Source: Acinetobacter sp. YWS30-1 (GTDB taxonomy: Bacteria; Pseudomonadota; Gammaproteobacteria; Pseudomonadales; Moraxellaceae). From it: a stretch of DNA of 64,000 bases. The notes under the pieces were generated by a model. The model saw only the letters and a list, made by a program, of their open reading frames with translations. It did not search any database and was not told the origin of the DNA. Shown one piece after another: positions 47,309 to 58,039 of the stretch (the stretch's first letter is position 1; each line of letters begins with the position of its first letter). Where the stretch lies: NCBI RefSeq assembly GCF_033558715.1, contig NZ_CP114606.1:992001-1056000 (forward strand). The letters are read 5' to 3'. A program made the translations under genes and the position numbers.

Positions 47309-47337
47309 ATATTAAGGACTAAGCCGGACTTTGTCAA
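47309..47337 (-). promoter_or_regulatory. Promoter of tRNA-Glu copy 4
   Basis: TTGACA (47337-47332) and TAATAT (47314-47309) with a 17-base spacer, read on the minus strand. Confidence 0.85.
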
Positions 47338-47440
47338 AAGAGTTTTTACTAAAATGTATTTAACAGTTTAAACATTAGGCAAAACAAAAACTTTATTTTA
47401 TTAAGATATTATTTTCTGAACGGATTTACCTGATATGAAA

Positions 47441-47470
47441 AAATAAACCCAATCGGAATTGGGTTTATTA
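47441..47470 (-). terminator. Terminator after permease B
   Basis: AATAAACCCAAT and ATTGGGTTTATT form a stem about 30 bases after the stop of the permease B remnant. Confidence 0.65.
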
Positions 47471-47501
47471 AAGAAATTATTTCAGTGCAAAAGTTTAGAA
47501 C

Positions 47502-48479
47502 TTAAGCTTTTTGATGATAAAGCCAGTAATAACTTGCATAACATGCTGCCATAAACAATAAACAGCCAATAAAACCAGAGAGCATTTCAGGGTCAGCTGC
47601 CATACTCAGACCGGTTGCAGTACAAGTTACAAAACCTAGAGTGGGAACTAAGGGGAACCAAGGTGTACGGAATTTTAGTTCAGAGACGCTATGACCAGAC
47701 TTCAGCCATTGGCGACGGAAATTAAACTGGCTCCAGCAGATACTCATCCAGACAATCACCATGGTAAAAGCGGCCACGCCCATCAGGTTTTTAAAGATGA
47801 CATCTGCACCAAATTGTTCAGAGAGCAGACCAGGCAAGCCGCCAATCATGGTGACCCAAACTGCTACATAAGGCACGCCGGATTTGCTGACTTTGGCAAA
47901 TAGTCGCGGTAACTGGTTTTGTGAAGACAATGCCCACATCATACGTGAAGCTGCATAGAGTCCAGAGTTTGCAGTAGAGAGCAGCGCAGTGATAATTACG
48001 AAACGAATGAAATCTTCGGCATAAGGAATACCCATCTGGGTAAACACGGATACAAACGGACTGCTGCTTAAGCCCCCATGACCACCGACCTGTAGACCTG
48101 CATCGGTATAAGTCAGTAACGAGCTGATCACAATGATGGTGCCAACAAAGAAAATCATCAGACGCCATACCGCAGCATGAATCGCTTTCGGTACATTTTT
48201 CTCAGGATTTTCGGTTTCACCGGCAGCGATCCCGATCATCTCGGTACCGTTAAAGGCAAAATTCACGATCAGCAGGGTAGTGAATAATGGGATCAAACCA
48301 TTTGGTAGCCAGCCATGTTCAGTCAAATTATTGAACAGTGGCGCAGATTCATAACCTTGAAATGGAATAAAGCCAAAGATACAGCCAAAGCCCAGAATAA
48401 TAAAAATCAGTACAGTCGCAACTTTAACCAGTGACAGCCAGAATTCTGATTCGGCAAAAGTACGGGTTGAGCTTAAATT
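47502..48479 (-). pseudogene. Amino-acid permease B, C-terminal part (split by IS)
   Basis: An open frame of about 325 codons reads from the insertion site to the stop at 47502, starting NLSSTRTFAESEFW. It aligns with permease A from residue about 155 to the end, including FAFNGTEMIGIAAGETENP and STANSGLYAASRMMWAL. No start codon or ribosome binding site serves this part. It is the downstream half of the gene interrupted at 48480. Joining it to the N-terminal part after removing the element and one copy of ATT restores the frame exactly. Confidence 0.93.
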
Positions 48480-48565
48480 AGGCCTCTTTCATAAATCAAA
48501 AAACGATCTTCTTTTTGGTTAATATTTGCACTCCGGATTTCTTGGCATTCGTGCATAATCTGCGG

Positions 48566-48961
48566 ATGAAATACATCGATTCAAACAAGCTTTCTGATCC
48601 TCAGTTCAAGCGATACACAGGCATCTCATGGTCAACTTTCTATTTGATGGTTGAGCAATTGCAGAAGCATGTCTCTGCCAAAGGCAGACCGCCCAAGTTA
48701 AGCCTGGAGGATCAGGTTCTGCTCTGTCTGAGCTATTGGCGGGAATACCGAACCTTATTTCACGTTGCGACGAGTTACGGGGTTTCAGAGCCCACAGCCT
48801 CAAGAATTGTCCGTCATGTTGAAGACTGCCTGATTCGGTCCAATCTGTTTAATTTACCCAAAGATTTACCCAAGGGCGAAGGCATCGACTGGAATGTTGT
48901 GATCGTGGATGCCACGGAAATTCCAATCCAAAGGCCTAAAAAAACAGAAGAAAAGCTATAG
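48566..48961 (+). CDS. IS5-family transposase, first frame
   Basis: 131 residues from ATG 48566. It holds an N-terminal helix-turn-helix-type domain (YTGISWSTFYLMVEQL and VSEPTASRIVRHVED) and the first catalytic Asp in VVIVDATEIPIQRP. It ends shortly after an A7 run (48948-48954) at TAG 48961. The rest of the DDE domain lies in the next frame, so a shift is needed for an active enzyme. Confidence 0.9.
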   Translation: MKYIDSNKLSDPQFKRYTGISWSTFYLMVEQLQKHVSAKGRPPKLSLEDQVLLCLSYWREYRTLFHVATSYGVSEPTASRIVRHVEDCLIRSNLFNLPKDLPKGEGIDWNVVIVDATEIPIQRPKKTEEKL

Positions 48962-49379
48962 CGGCAAGAAAAAGACCCATACCTTTAAAGTACAGGCCAT
49001 GATTCACTACAAAACTCAGCAAATTCTGAGTTTATGTACCAGTCGCGGTGCAGTGCATGATTTCGAGTTGTTCAAACGCAATTTAAACCAGATTCCTTTT
49101 GGGGCTTTTATCCTTGCAGATAAAGGCTATCAGGGGATTTATGTGTTGTATCCGAATAGCCTGTTGCCATTAAAAGCCAAAAGACACTGTAAATTGGATC
49201 CTGAATTGAAAATCTATAATCAAGAAATCAATAAAAGAAGAATCGGAATTGAGCATGTATTTGGCAGCCTGAAAACCTTCAAAATCCTTGCTGAGCGTTA
49301 TCGAAATAGAGGTAAAAGGCTTGGTTTGAGATTCAATTTAATCGCTGGAATCTACAACTTGGAACTGAGCAAAAAATGA
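48909..49379 (+). CDS. IS5-family transposase, second frame
   Basis: The open frame covers 48909-49379; the part that matters begins near the A7 run. It continues KQKKSYSGKKKTHTFKVQ, a family hallmark. The second Asp is in FILADKGYQG and the Glu in RIGIEHVFGSLK. Relative to the first frame it is displaced by +1 (equivalently -2). The usual family sequence P-K-K-K-Q at the join would be restored by -2, or by +1 with one Lys fewer. It is probably expressed as a fusion, not from the ATG at 48909. Confidence 0.88.
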   Translation: MPRKFQSKGLKKQKKSYSGKKKTHTFKVQAMIHYKTQQILSLCTSRGAVHDFELFKRNLNQIPFGAFILADKGYQGIYVLYPNSLLPLKAKRHCKLDPELKIYNQEINKRRIGIEHVFGSLKTFKILAERYRNRGKRLGLRFNLIAGIYNLELSKK

Positions 49380-49395
49380 TTTATGAAAGAGGTCT

Positions 49396-49851
49396 ATTGG
49401 AGAGCAGTACACCTGCAGCAAAGATCAATGTCCATAACCAGATCGAAGTTTGCGGGAACCATTCCTGCATTAGAATCGCAGCTGCAGTGAATTCGGTACC
49501 CAAAGTGGCTGACCAGCCGAGCCAGTACATCCAGGACACCATATAGCCTGTACCCGGTCCAATATAATGGGTTGCAAAGGCACCAAAGGAACCAGACACG
49601 GGTAAATGTACGGCCAGTTCACCGAGGCAGAGCATTACCATATAGGCGATCAAGCCACCAATAATATAGGCCAGTACTGCGCCCAAAGGTCCAGCTTGTG
49701 AAATCACTTCACCGGAACCCATAAACAGGCCGGTACCAATAGCGCCACCAAGGGAAAGCATGATCAGATGACGTGTGCCCATGGCACGTTTTAATGACGG
49801 AGTTTGACCCTCAACAGACGAATGCTGTGAAGGTGGAGAGGGAGATTGCAT
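49396..49851 (-). pseudogene. Amino-acid permease B, N-terminal part (split by IS)
   Basis: 152 codons starting at ATG 49851. It matches permease A residues about 1-150, including the helix-1 motif SLGGAIGTGLFMGSGEVI and MVSWMYWLGWSATLGTEF. It ends LIFAAGVLLSN at the insertion site and then runs into IS sequence and a stop. The truncated product would have about four helices and cannot transport. Confidence 0.93.
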
Positions 49852-49983
49852 AGCTCAATTAAAAGGAGAGATTTAAAAAAAGTATTTTAGTTTTAATTAT
49901 GTGAAATATCACATAAATTGGAATTTCCTCATAAAGTTCTTCTTTTAATTTAAAAAATAAATATTTGCAAAGCCTCTTAAAAA

Positions 49984-50139
49984 CTAGTGATCGGGAGTCT
50001 GGTATTGCTCAGTCGGTGTTTTTTCAGCAGGCGTAGTTTCTGCTCGGTTCTCAGCAGTTTTATCATCGCGACTGATCACATAAATATAAAGCGCTGAAGG
50101 TGCCAGAATAAGTAAAACAAGCAGGATTTTCTTTAGCAT
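49984..50139 (-). CDS. Small membrane-anchored protein, unknown function
   Basis: 51 residues from ATG 50139. A basic start and one hydrophobic helix (LKKILLVLLILAPSALYIYV) are followed by a polar Thr/Glu/Pro-rich tail (SRDDKTAENRAETTPAEK). The composition is that of a real small exported or membrane-anchored protein. There is no good ribosome binding site, which lowers confidence. It lies between tRNA-Glu copy 5 and permease B. Confidence 0.5.
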   Translation of the reverse strand: MLKKILLVLLILAPSALYIYVISRDDKTAENRAETTPAEKTPTEQYQTPDH

Positions 50140-50298
50140 GGGAAAATTGATCAAAACCTAACATCAACTTGATTATAGCCTAAGCAAACGAGAAAGGGCA
50201 CTAAACTCAGTCAATCGGAATTTATAAAATAGTATTGAAAGCAATAATAAGAAAAAGAGTTTTCTTGAAAAAATGAAAGAAGAGAAGGATAAATAAGA

Positions 50299-50374
50299 TG
50301 GCGTCCCTACGGGGATTCGAACCCCGGTTACCGCCGTGAAAGGGCGATGTCCTAGGCCTCTAGACGATAGGGAC
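50299..50374 (-). tRNA. tRNA-Glu (anticodon UUC), copy 5
   Basis: 76 bases, identical to the other four copies, with encoded CCA. It lies 20 bases after the end of rnt and upstream of the small gene and permease B. Confidence 0.98.
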
Positions 50375-50391
50375 GTTTAGAAGATGGCGGT

Positions 50392-50420
50392 ATCTTATTG
50401 ATCCGCCACCAAAGTGTCAA
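50392..50420 (-). promoter_or_regulatory. Promoter of tRNA-Glu copy 5 inside the end of rnt
   Basis: TTGACA (50420-50415) and TAAGAT (50397-50392) are 17 bases apart on the minus strand. The -35 lies in rnt codons and the -10 includes the rnt stop codon. Confidence 0.82.
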
Positions 50421-51042
50421 GCAGGTGAGGTGCGAGTTTGTTTAAAATATAGCAAAACAGTTCCGCAGTCTTTTGCGTATCGTATAACGCAGAGTGTGCT
50501 TCTTTGCCATCAAACTCAATACCGGCCTGAATACAAGATTTAGCCAGAACCGTTTGACCAAACATCACCGCACTTAAAGTCACGGTATCAAACACAGAAA
50601 AACTGTGAAACGGATTCTGGTTTTTGGTTCCGGTACGGGCAATTGCTGCCTGTACAAAGCCCAAATCAAAATGCGCATTGTGACCGACCAAAACGGCATG
50701 CGTACAATTTTGCTGACGACGCACTTCATTGACCGATTTAAAAATACGTTTTAACGCGGTTTTTTCATCTTCAGCCATTGCGATCCGCATCGGATTTGAC
50801 GGGTCAATCCCGATAAATTCCAAAGAGCGGCGATCCAGGTTGGCACCTTCGAAAGGATTGATATGTGCGTGGTAAGCTTCACCGGGCACAAACTGGCCAT
50901 CTTCATTATAAACAATAGGAATGGCCGCAATTTCTAACAAGGCATCAGTCTGTGCATTAAAGCCTGCTGTTTCAACATCGACAACAACAGGCAAAAATCC
51001 ACGGAAACGCTGACCAATGACTGGAAGAGTTTCATTTGTCAC
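50395..51042 (-). CDS. rnt: Ribonuclease T
   Basis: 215 residues from the GTG at 51042. That start has GGAG six bases upstream, overlaps the pyrC stop by four bases (GTGA), and gives an N-terminus of E. coli length before RFRGF. An ATG at 51054 would add four residues and overlap pyrC by 16 bases; it cannot be excluded. DEDDh exonuclease: [11 protein letters not shown] (Asp, Glu), [10 protein letters not shown] (Asp), and [16 protein letters not shown] (His, Asp). It trims tRNA CCA ends and stable RNA 3' ends. It is translationally coupled to pyrC. Confidence 0.95.
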   Translation of the reverse strand: MTNETLPVIGQRFRGFLPVVVDVETAGFNAQTDALLEIAAIPIVYNEDGQFVPGEAYHAHINPFEGANLDRRSLEFIGIDPSNPMRIAMAEDEKTALKRIFKSVNEVRRQQNCTHAVLVGHNAHFDLGFVQAAIARTGTKNQNPFHSFSVFDTVTLSAVMFGQTVLAKSCIQAGIEFDGKEAHSALYDTQKTAELFCYILNKLAPHLLDTLVADQ

Positions 51043-52073
51043 ATTTTTCTCCATTGAATGGTTTTTCCTGCATATAGCGGAACGATTTGTTCACCATCCA
51101 AGTAGTCTAGACTTTCAGGAATAACTTGATCTTCTTTGACCAGCGTAATGGTTTTGGTATTACGTGGGAGGCCGTAGAAATCTGCACCAAAGTGGCTGGC
51201 AAAACCTTCTAGGCGGTCGATTTTACCTACTTGATCAAAGGCCTGAGCATATAACTCAATTGCAGTCGGAGCACTATAGCATCCTGCGCAGCCACACGCA
51301 TTTTCTTTGGCATTTTTTGAGTGCGGTGCACTGTCGGTGCCTAAGAAAAATTTAGGATTACCGCTCGTTGCCACTTCAAGCAACGTTTGCTGATGCGTCT
51401 GACGTTTTAAAATTGGCAGACAATAGAAGTGCGGCTTGATCCCACCAACCAGCATATCATTACGGTTAAACAGTAAATGCTGTGGGGTAATAGTCGCAGC
51501 CACATTACGATCCTGTTCCAGTACGAAATTAGCTGCCTCGCTGGTAGTAATGTGTTCCAGAACCAGTTTCAGTTTCGGGAACTGTTTTAGTAATGGTGCT
51601 AAGACTTCATCAAGGAAACGTTTTTCACGGTCAAAAATATCGACATGATTATGCGTCACTTCACCGTGCAGCAATAAAGGCACCTGATGCTCTTCAAGCT
51701 GTTCAATGACTGAATATACTTTACGAATGTCGCTTACACCGCTATCCGAGTTGGTGGTTGCGCCAGCAGGGTAAAGTTTAATAGCATTGACATGCTCAGA
51801 ATCTTTAATCTTTTTGACTTCACTTGGAGAGGTATTATCTGTGAAATACAGCACCATGCGTGGATCAAAATCGCTACCTTCAGGAACATGCGCCATAATA
51901 CGTTCACGGTAGCTTAATGCTTCTTCCACAGTTTTAACCGGTGGAACAAGGTTCGGCATACAGATGGCGCGGGAAAACTGTTTGGCTAGATCAGGAACGG
52001 TGCGTTGCAGAGCGTGACCATCACGCAGGTGGGCATGCCAGTCGTCTGGCTGGAGAAGGGTAATCGTATTCAA
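51039..52073 (-). CDS. pyrC: Dihydroorotase
   Basis: 344 residues, class II (E. coli-like, 348). Closes carbamoyl aspartate to dihydroorotate in pyrimidine synthesis. The zinc ligands are visible: [10 protein letters not shown] near the N-terminus, the carboxylated Lys in [34 protein letters not shown] and the Asp in [28 protein letters not shown] near residue 265 is also typical. The ATG gives [12 protein letters not shown], the standard start. It is the first gene of the pyrC-rnt unit and diverges from the diguanylate cyclase. Confidence 0.97.
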   Translation of the reverse strand: MNTITLLQPDDWHAHLRDGHALQRTVPDLAKQFSRAICMPNLVPPVKTVEEALSYRERIMAHVPEGSDFDPRMVLYFTDNTSPSEVKKIKDSEHVNAIKLYPAGATTNSDSGVSDIRKVYSVIEQLEEHQVPLLLHGEVTHNHVDIFDREKRFLDEVLAPLLKQFPKLKLVLEHITTSEAANFVLEQDRNVAATITPQHLLFNRNDMLVGGIKPHFYCLPILKRQTHQQTLLEVATSGNPKFFLGTDSAPHSKNAKENACGCAGCYSAPTAIELYAQAFDQVGKIDRLEGFASHFGADFYGLPRNTKTITLVKEDQVIPESLDYLDGEQIVPLYAGKTIQWRKM

Positions 52074-52225
52074 GGCGAATTCAATCGGAGAAATAAAACA
52101 AATGATAATGCATCTATGCCTAAAATGGTAACGAGAAATATATACAAAATAAGGGATATCTATAAATTAATTTATAAAAGTATGATATTTTAAAATTAAT
52201 AAAAAAATTACATAAATACTTGGCA

Positions 52226-53497
52226 ATGGAATACAAGTACAATCTAGCAAAATTGCAAGATGAAAAAGAAAAAATAGAAGAATTAATCACACGGCAAAGT
52301 CAGCGTGTAGGCTCGGTTTTCCCTCAGAATCTGGAACAGGAGTTCTGGAGCAAAAACCTGGAGCGAGCACGTAAACATGTCGAAAAGTATGTCTGGGCAG
52401 GTGTACTGACCTATTTTATTTTTCTGCTGGTCATGATTCCGACCGACTACTGGATTATCGATTCACAATATTTCGTGCAAGATTTTGTGCGCTGCATGCT
52501 GGGGCTGATCAATGGTAGTCTAGCTTTACTTGCTTTTTATTTCTTCTCCTGTCTGCCTAAAATCAAACACTTTTTTCCGCAGGCTTCCATGCTGCTAATG
52601 TTCTGGATGATAGTCTCGACCTCTTATCTGACCATGTCCATTCAAACAGTAAGCTTGCAACATCAGTCGATGGCGATCATCACTATTATCTACATTCTGG
52701 GGTATATTCTGACCGGAGTAAAACCTTTACAGATGTTAATCACGGGGTTGTTTGCTGCACTTTGTACGGTCTGGCTGTTATCCGTGTTATCGATCGAATT
52801 TAATGCGCTGGTCTTGGGGCGGATTCTAATTGGCAGTAGCCTATTGGGATGTGTGATTAGTTATATGCTTTTTGCCCGTGAGCGCATGATTTTTCTATAC
52901 ACCATGCGGGCCAGAATCAGTGAGAAAATTCAGCGGATTCATACCACAGAATTATTGCATTTAAGCCAGCATGATGAGCTGACCAAAATCTCTAATCGAC
53001 GAACTTTCGATGAAACACTGGATATCTTCTTTGAACGTTCTCGCCGTAATCAGCATGCTTTGGCGATTTTGTTTATTGATGTAGATCACTTTAAAAATTA
53101 TAACGATTTTTATGGACATCAAAAAGGGGACGATGTCATTTCCAGTATTGCCTTTACTATTAAAAATGCGATCCGGCATATGGATTTCGTGGCCCGTTAT
53201 GGTGGTGAAGAGTTTGTGGTACTGCTTCCAGAAACTGATGCTCATGGTGCTTATGCAGTGGCTTCTAATATTTTTAATGCGATTGAGCGTCTGGAAATTC
53301 CGCATGAGAAATCTGGTGTGGCTGATCACATCACCATCAGTTTGGGCATCACTGTGTATCGTGGTGAAGACTTTATTGATAAGGATGTCTTATTGGGAAT
53401 TGCCGATCAGGCGTTGTATCGAGCCAAACAGCTAGGACGGAATCAGATTTATTATCAGTCGATCCGCACTGCAAATCCAAATAGTGTAAATACCTAA
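52226..53497 (+). CDS. Membrane diguanylate cyclase (GGDEF)
   Basis: 423 residues from ATG 52226; a TTG two codons earlier is less likely. An N-terminal coiled segment is followed by about six membrane helices (residues about 50-225). The GGDEF domain occupies about 255-410, with DVDHFKNYND for metal and substrate and RYGGEEFVVLLPE as the catalytic loop. The inhibitory site RxxD (RHMD) lies five residues before GGEEF, so the enzyme should be product-inhibited. It makes c-di-GMP at the inner membrane. What it senses through the helices is unknown. The ribosome binding site is poor. Confidence 0.93.
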   Translation: MEYKYNLAKLQDEKEKIEELITRQSQRVGSVFPQNLEQEFWSKNLERARKHVEKYVWAGVLTYFIFLLVMIPTDYWIIDSQYFVQDFVRCMLGLINGSLALLAFYFFSCLPKIKHFFPQASMLLMFWMIVSTSYLTMSIQTVSLQHQSMAIITIIYILGYILTGVKPLQMLITGLFAALCTVWLLSVLSIEFNALVLGRILIGSSLLGCVISYMLFARERMIFLYTMRARISEKIQRIHTTELLHLSQHDELTKISNRRTFDETLDIFFERSRRNQHALAILFIDVDHFKNYNDFYGHQKGDDVISSIAFTIKNAIRHMDFVARYGGEEFVVLLPETDAHGAYAVASNIFNAIERLEIPHEKSGVADHITISLGITVYRGEDFIDKDVLLGIADQALYRAKQLGRNQIYYQSIRTANPNSVNT

Positions 53498-53508
53498 ATC
53501 GAATCTAT

Positions 53509-53538
53509 AAAAAAACCGCTCAATTGAGCGGTTTTTTT
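53509..53538. terminator. Bidirectional terminator between the GGDEF gene and argG
   Basis: AAAAACCGCTCAATTGAGCG, followed by GTTTTTTT, is a perfect palindromic stem with T runs on both strands. Confidence 0.9.
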
Positions 53539-53553
53539 GACGTTAAAACAAAC

Positions 53554-55142
<1,589 letters not shown>

Positions 55143-55496
55143 ATGAGCCCGAATATTCCTCCTTTGCCTAATCTGCAACCTGCTGCCAAAAATGAAACCT
55201 TATCGGTTGTGCATGGAATCTATGCCGGTTTGCTGGTTTTTAGTACGGTTGCATTTTTATATCTGGAATATCAGCAGTCGACGATTTCCATGTTGAGTCT
55301 GGGTATTGTGTTGCTGCTTTTGGCTGTGCTGATTGTTTTGAATATTCAGACCTGTCTCAAGGTCAAACAGGGCAATGGTTCAGGACGCACCTTGTCCAGA
55401 ATTATGGCGATCCTTATGCTGCTCAGTTTTCCTATTGGTACAGTACTCGGAGTAATTGCGTTATGGAAATCCAGTAAAAATCAATGGCAGCAATAA
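55143..55496 (+). CDS. Small integral membrane protein, unknown function
   Basis: 117 residues with three hydrophobic helices: about 24-41 (HGIYAGLLVFSTVAFLYLEY), 49-68 (SMLSLGIVLLLLAVLIVLNI) and 85-108 (IMAILMLLSFPIGTVLGVIA). The short cytoplasmic tail is ALWKSSKNQWQQ. The pattern IPIGTVLGxxALW resembles small uncharacterised membrane proteins common in Acinetobacter. No function is recognised. It precedes fadH by about 150 bases, probably as a separate unit. Confidence 0.75.
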   Translation: MSPNIPPLPNLQPAAKNETLSVVHGIYAGLLVFSTVAFLYLEYQQSTISMLSLGIVLLLLAVLIVLNIQTCLKVKQGNGSGRTLSRIMAILMLLSFPIGTVLGVIALWKSSKNQWQQ

Positions 55497-55643
55497 ATCC
55501 ATCACTCAGGTACGGCATGAATATCACAATTGGTATTTGTGCCTGAGAAAGCGGACCTGATAGTCATAAAAAGCCTCTGAAAATCAGTTAAAGTACATTG
55601 ATAAGATTTAAGCTTTTAGCCAAATAAGAATCAGGGATATTTT

Positions 55644-57680
55644 ATGACAACGACGCGCTATGCAAATATTTTAAAACCATTACATCTGGGTTTCACCACG
55701 ATTAAAAACCGTGTGGTGATGGGATCAATGCATACGGGCTTGGAAGATCGTTTTTATAATTATCCTAAACTGGCCGCTTATTTTGGTGAACGTGCCAAAG
55801 GTGGTGTGGGTCTCCTGATTACTGGCGGGATTTCACCGAATCGTCAGGGCTGGTTATTGCCTGCTGGCGGAACCATGAATACCTTGGGCGATGTTGCACC
55901 GCATCGACTGGTTACGCATGCCGTGCATAAGCATGGGGCCAAGATTCTGTTGCAGATTTTGCATGCCGGACGTTATGGCTATCAGCCTTTTGTGGTATCT
56001 GCCAGTCCGATCAAATCGCCAATTTCACCTTTTAAACCACGTCAGATGTCTGAAAACCAGATTCTGGATACGATTCAGGACTATGTTAAAACTGCAAAAC
56101 TGGCTAAAAAAGCGGGTTATGACGGCGTGGAAATCATGGGCTCTGAAGGGTATTTGATTAACCAGTTTTTAAGCCGTCATGTCAATCAGCGTACTGATCG
56201 CTGGGGTGGAGAAACTGAAAACCGCATGCGTTTTGCAGTGGAAATTGTTAAAGCGATTCGTGCTGAAATTGGTGAAAAATTTATTATCTGTTTCCGCTTG
56301 TCCTTGCTAGATTTGGTACACGATGGAAATACCATGCAGGAAGTGATTACCGTCGCTAAAGCATTAGAGAAGGCTGGAATAACTTTGCTGAATACCGGTA
56401 TTGGCTGGCATGAAGCGCGTATTCCGACGATTGTCACTTCTGTTCCTCGTGCTGCATTTGTAGATTACACCGCAGAAGTCAAAAAGCATGTTGCTGTTCC
56501 AGTTATTGCATCGAACCGGATCAATATGCCAGAAACGGCTGAAGCGATTTTGGCATCGGGTCAGGCAGATATGGTGCAAATGGCACGCCCGTTGTTGGCA
56601 GATGCATTCTGGGTAAATAAGACAGCAACCAATCGTGTTGATGAAATTAATACCTGTATCGCCTGTAACCAGGCCTGTCTGGATCATACCTTTAAAAATA
56701 AGCGCGCTACCTGTCTGGTGAATCCACGTGCCGGCTATGAAACCGAACTGGTTTATGTCAAAACCAAAAAACCTAAAGGCATCGCCGTGGTAGGTGGTGG
56801 GGTGGCAGGCCTATCCGCAGCTACAGTCGCTGCCAGCCGCGGTCATGATGTGACTTTGTTTGAAGCCACTAATGAAGTGGGTGGACAATTTAATCTGGCC
56901 AAAGTGATTCCAGGCAAAGAAGAATTTCACGAAACCATTCGTTATTTCAAAGTACAACTGGAAAAAACCGGGGTAGATGTCCGTTTAAATACCCGAGTAA
57001 ATCGGGAACAACTGGAACGCGAAGGTTTTGATGAAGTCATTGTTGCTACGGGCGTTGTTCCGCGTGAATTGAAAATTGCCGGTAGTGATGCACCTCAAGT
57101 CCTGTCTTATGCTGAAGTATTGCGCGGTGCACCAGTAGGAGATCGTGTCGCTGTCATTGGTGCCGGAGGAATCGGTTTTGATGTATCAGAATTTTTATTA
57201 AAGCCACCGCATCAGCCACAACCGCAACCTGTAGATGAATGGAAACGGGAATGGGGTGTAGATCTGCATGCAAATTATGCAAGTGAAGGCGGACTGCAGC
57301 CAGCAGAAGTCGAGCCACCTGTACGTGAAATTTATCTATTACAACGTAAAACTACTGCTTTAGGAGCAGGCTTAGGTAAAACCACGGGCTGGGTTCATCG
57401 TGCCCAATTAAAAAAACATGGCGTACGCATGTTACGCGGTGTGCACTATAAATCGATCACGGATGAAGGTTTGTGGATTGAAGTGGATGGACATGATCAG
57501 TTGCTGCGTGTAGATACGGTCGTCGTTTGTGCTGGTCAGGAGTCAGTCAAAGATGTCATGCCTTCAGAGGATCAAAAGACTTTAGCGAATTACCATATTA
57601 TTGGTGGAGCAAAGCTGGCTGCTGAGCTGGATGCCAAGCGTGCAATTCGTGAAGGGGCAGAATTGGCAGCAAAATTGTAA
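55644..57680 (+). CDS. fadH: 2,4-dienoyl-CoA reductase (NADPH)
   Basis: 678 residues (E. coli 672). Needed to oxidise unsaturated fatty acids with even-position double bonds. The N-terminal FMN TIM barrel (about 1-340) has EIMGSEGYLINQFLS with the catalytic Tyr and GIGWHEARIPTI with the catalytic His. A 4Fe-4S motif C-x2-C-x3-C-x11-C follows near residues 335-355. Then comes the FAD domain (IAVVGGGVAGLSAA) and an NADPH domain (VAVIGAGGIGFDVSEFL). The region PHQPQPQPVDEWKREWGVD is a surface insertion seen in this family. CAGGGA lies upstream of the ATG. Confidence 0.96.
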   Translation: MTTTRYANILKPLHLGFTTIKNRVVMGSMHTGLEDRFYNYPKLAAYFGERAKGGVGLLITGGISPNRQGWLLPAGGTMNTLGDVAPHRLVTHAVHKHGAKILLQILHAGRYGYQPFVVSASPIKSPISPFKPRQMSENQILDTIQDYVKTAKLAKKAGYDGVEIMGSEGYLINQFLSRHVNQRTDRWGGETENRMRFAVEIVKAIRAEIGEKFIICFRLSLLDLVHDGNTMQEVITVAKALEKAGITLLNTGIGWHEARIPTIVTSVPRAAFVDYTAEVKKHVAVPVIASNRINMPETAEAILASGQADMVQMARPLLADAFWVNKTATNRVDEINTCIACNQACLDHTFKNKRATCLVNPRAGYETELVYVKTKKPKGIAVVGGGVAGLSAATVAASRGHDVTLFEATNEVGGQFNLAKVIPGKEEFHETIRYFKVQLEKTGVDVRLNTRVNREQLEREGFDEVIVATGVVPRELKIAGSDAPQVLSYAEVLRGAPVGDRVAVIGAGGIGFDVSEFLLKPPHQPQPQPVDEWKREWGVDLHANYASEGGLQPAEVEPPVREIYLLQRKTTALGAGLGKTTGWVHRAQLKKHGVRMLRGVHYKSITDEGLWIEVDGHDQLLRVDTVVVCAGQESVKDVMPSEDQKTLANYHIIGGAKLAAELDAKRAIREGAELAAKL

Positions 57681-57729
57681 GGATTTGATGAAACTATATG
57701 CAGTTGATGAGATTCACTGTAATTTTCAC

Positions 57730-57758
57730 TTGTCAGTCACCTAAAAGCTCCGTATTAT
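57730..57758 (+). promoter_or_regulatory. Promoter of tRNA-Ser
   Basis: TTGTCA (57730-57735) and TATTAT (57753-57758) are 17 bases apart; initiation would be a few bases before the tRNA. Confidence 0.75.
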
Positions 57759-57767
57759 TGCGGACAT

Positions 57768-57858
57768 GGAAGCGTGGCAGAGCGGTTTAATGCACCGGTC
57801 TTGAAAACCGACGAGGGCTTATACCCCTCCGTGAGTTCGAATCTCACCGCTTCCGCCA
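57768..57858 (+). tRNA. tRNA-Ser (anticodon UGA)
   Basis: 91 bases with encoded CCA. The acceptor GGAAGCG pairs with CGCTTCC. The anticodon loop is CTTGAAA with anticodon TGA. A long variable arm (GAGGGCTTATACCCCTC) is typical of class II tRNA-Ser. The T arm is GTGAGTTCGAATCTCAC. Confidence 0.97.
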
Positions 57859-57864
57859 GATACG

Positions 57865-57895
57865 AAAAACCCCGATCATTGATCGGGGTTTTTTA
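57865..57895 (+). terminator. Terminator of tRNA-Ser
   Basis: AAAAACCCCGATCA and TGATCGGGGTTTTTT form a stem directly behind the tRNA. Confidence 0.92.
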
Positions 57896-58039
57896 TTGCC
57901 TAAGTTTTATTGAGTGGGAAATTGTCTGATTTTTTAGATAAAGCAGATAGATAACAAGCTAATTGATCTAATTTCTAAGATATTTTCTTATTAAAAAAAT
58001 AAATGAATAAAAACGAATGCATATAGCTTTAATTTCTAA

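Larger units (their letters stand above)
48480..49395 (+). mobile_element. IS5-family insertion sequence with two-frame transposase
   Basis: 916 bases. The ends are imperfect inverted repeats, AGGCCTCTTTCATAAATCA on the left and AGACCTCTTTCATAAATCA on the right. The direct repeat ATT (48477-48479 and 49396-49398) flanks it. A 3-base ANT target and this end sequence fit the ISL2-like branch of IS5. That subgroup call is from memory of family traits and is inference. The element interrupts permease B and is itself apparently complete. Confidence 0.92.

Noticed and set aside
49852..49983. Possible riboswitch before the permease B gene
   Set aside because: No recognisable aptamer motif or expression-platform hairpin; the stretch is short and AT-rich.
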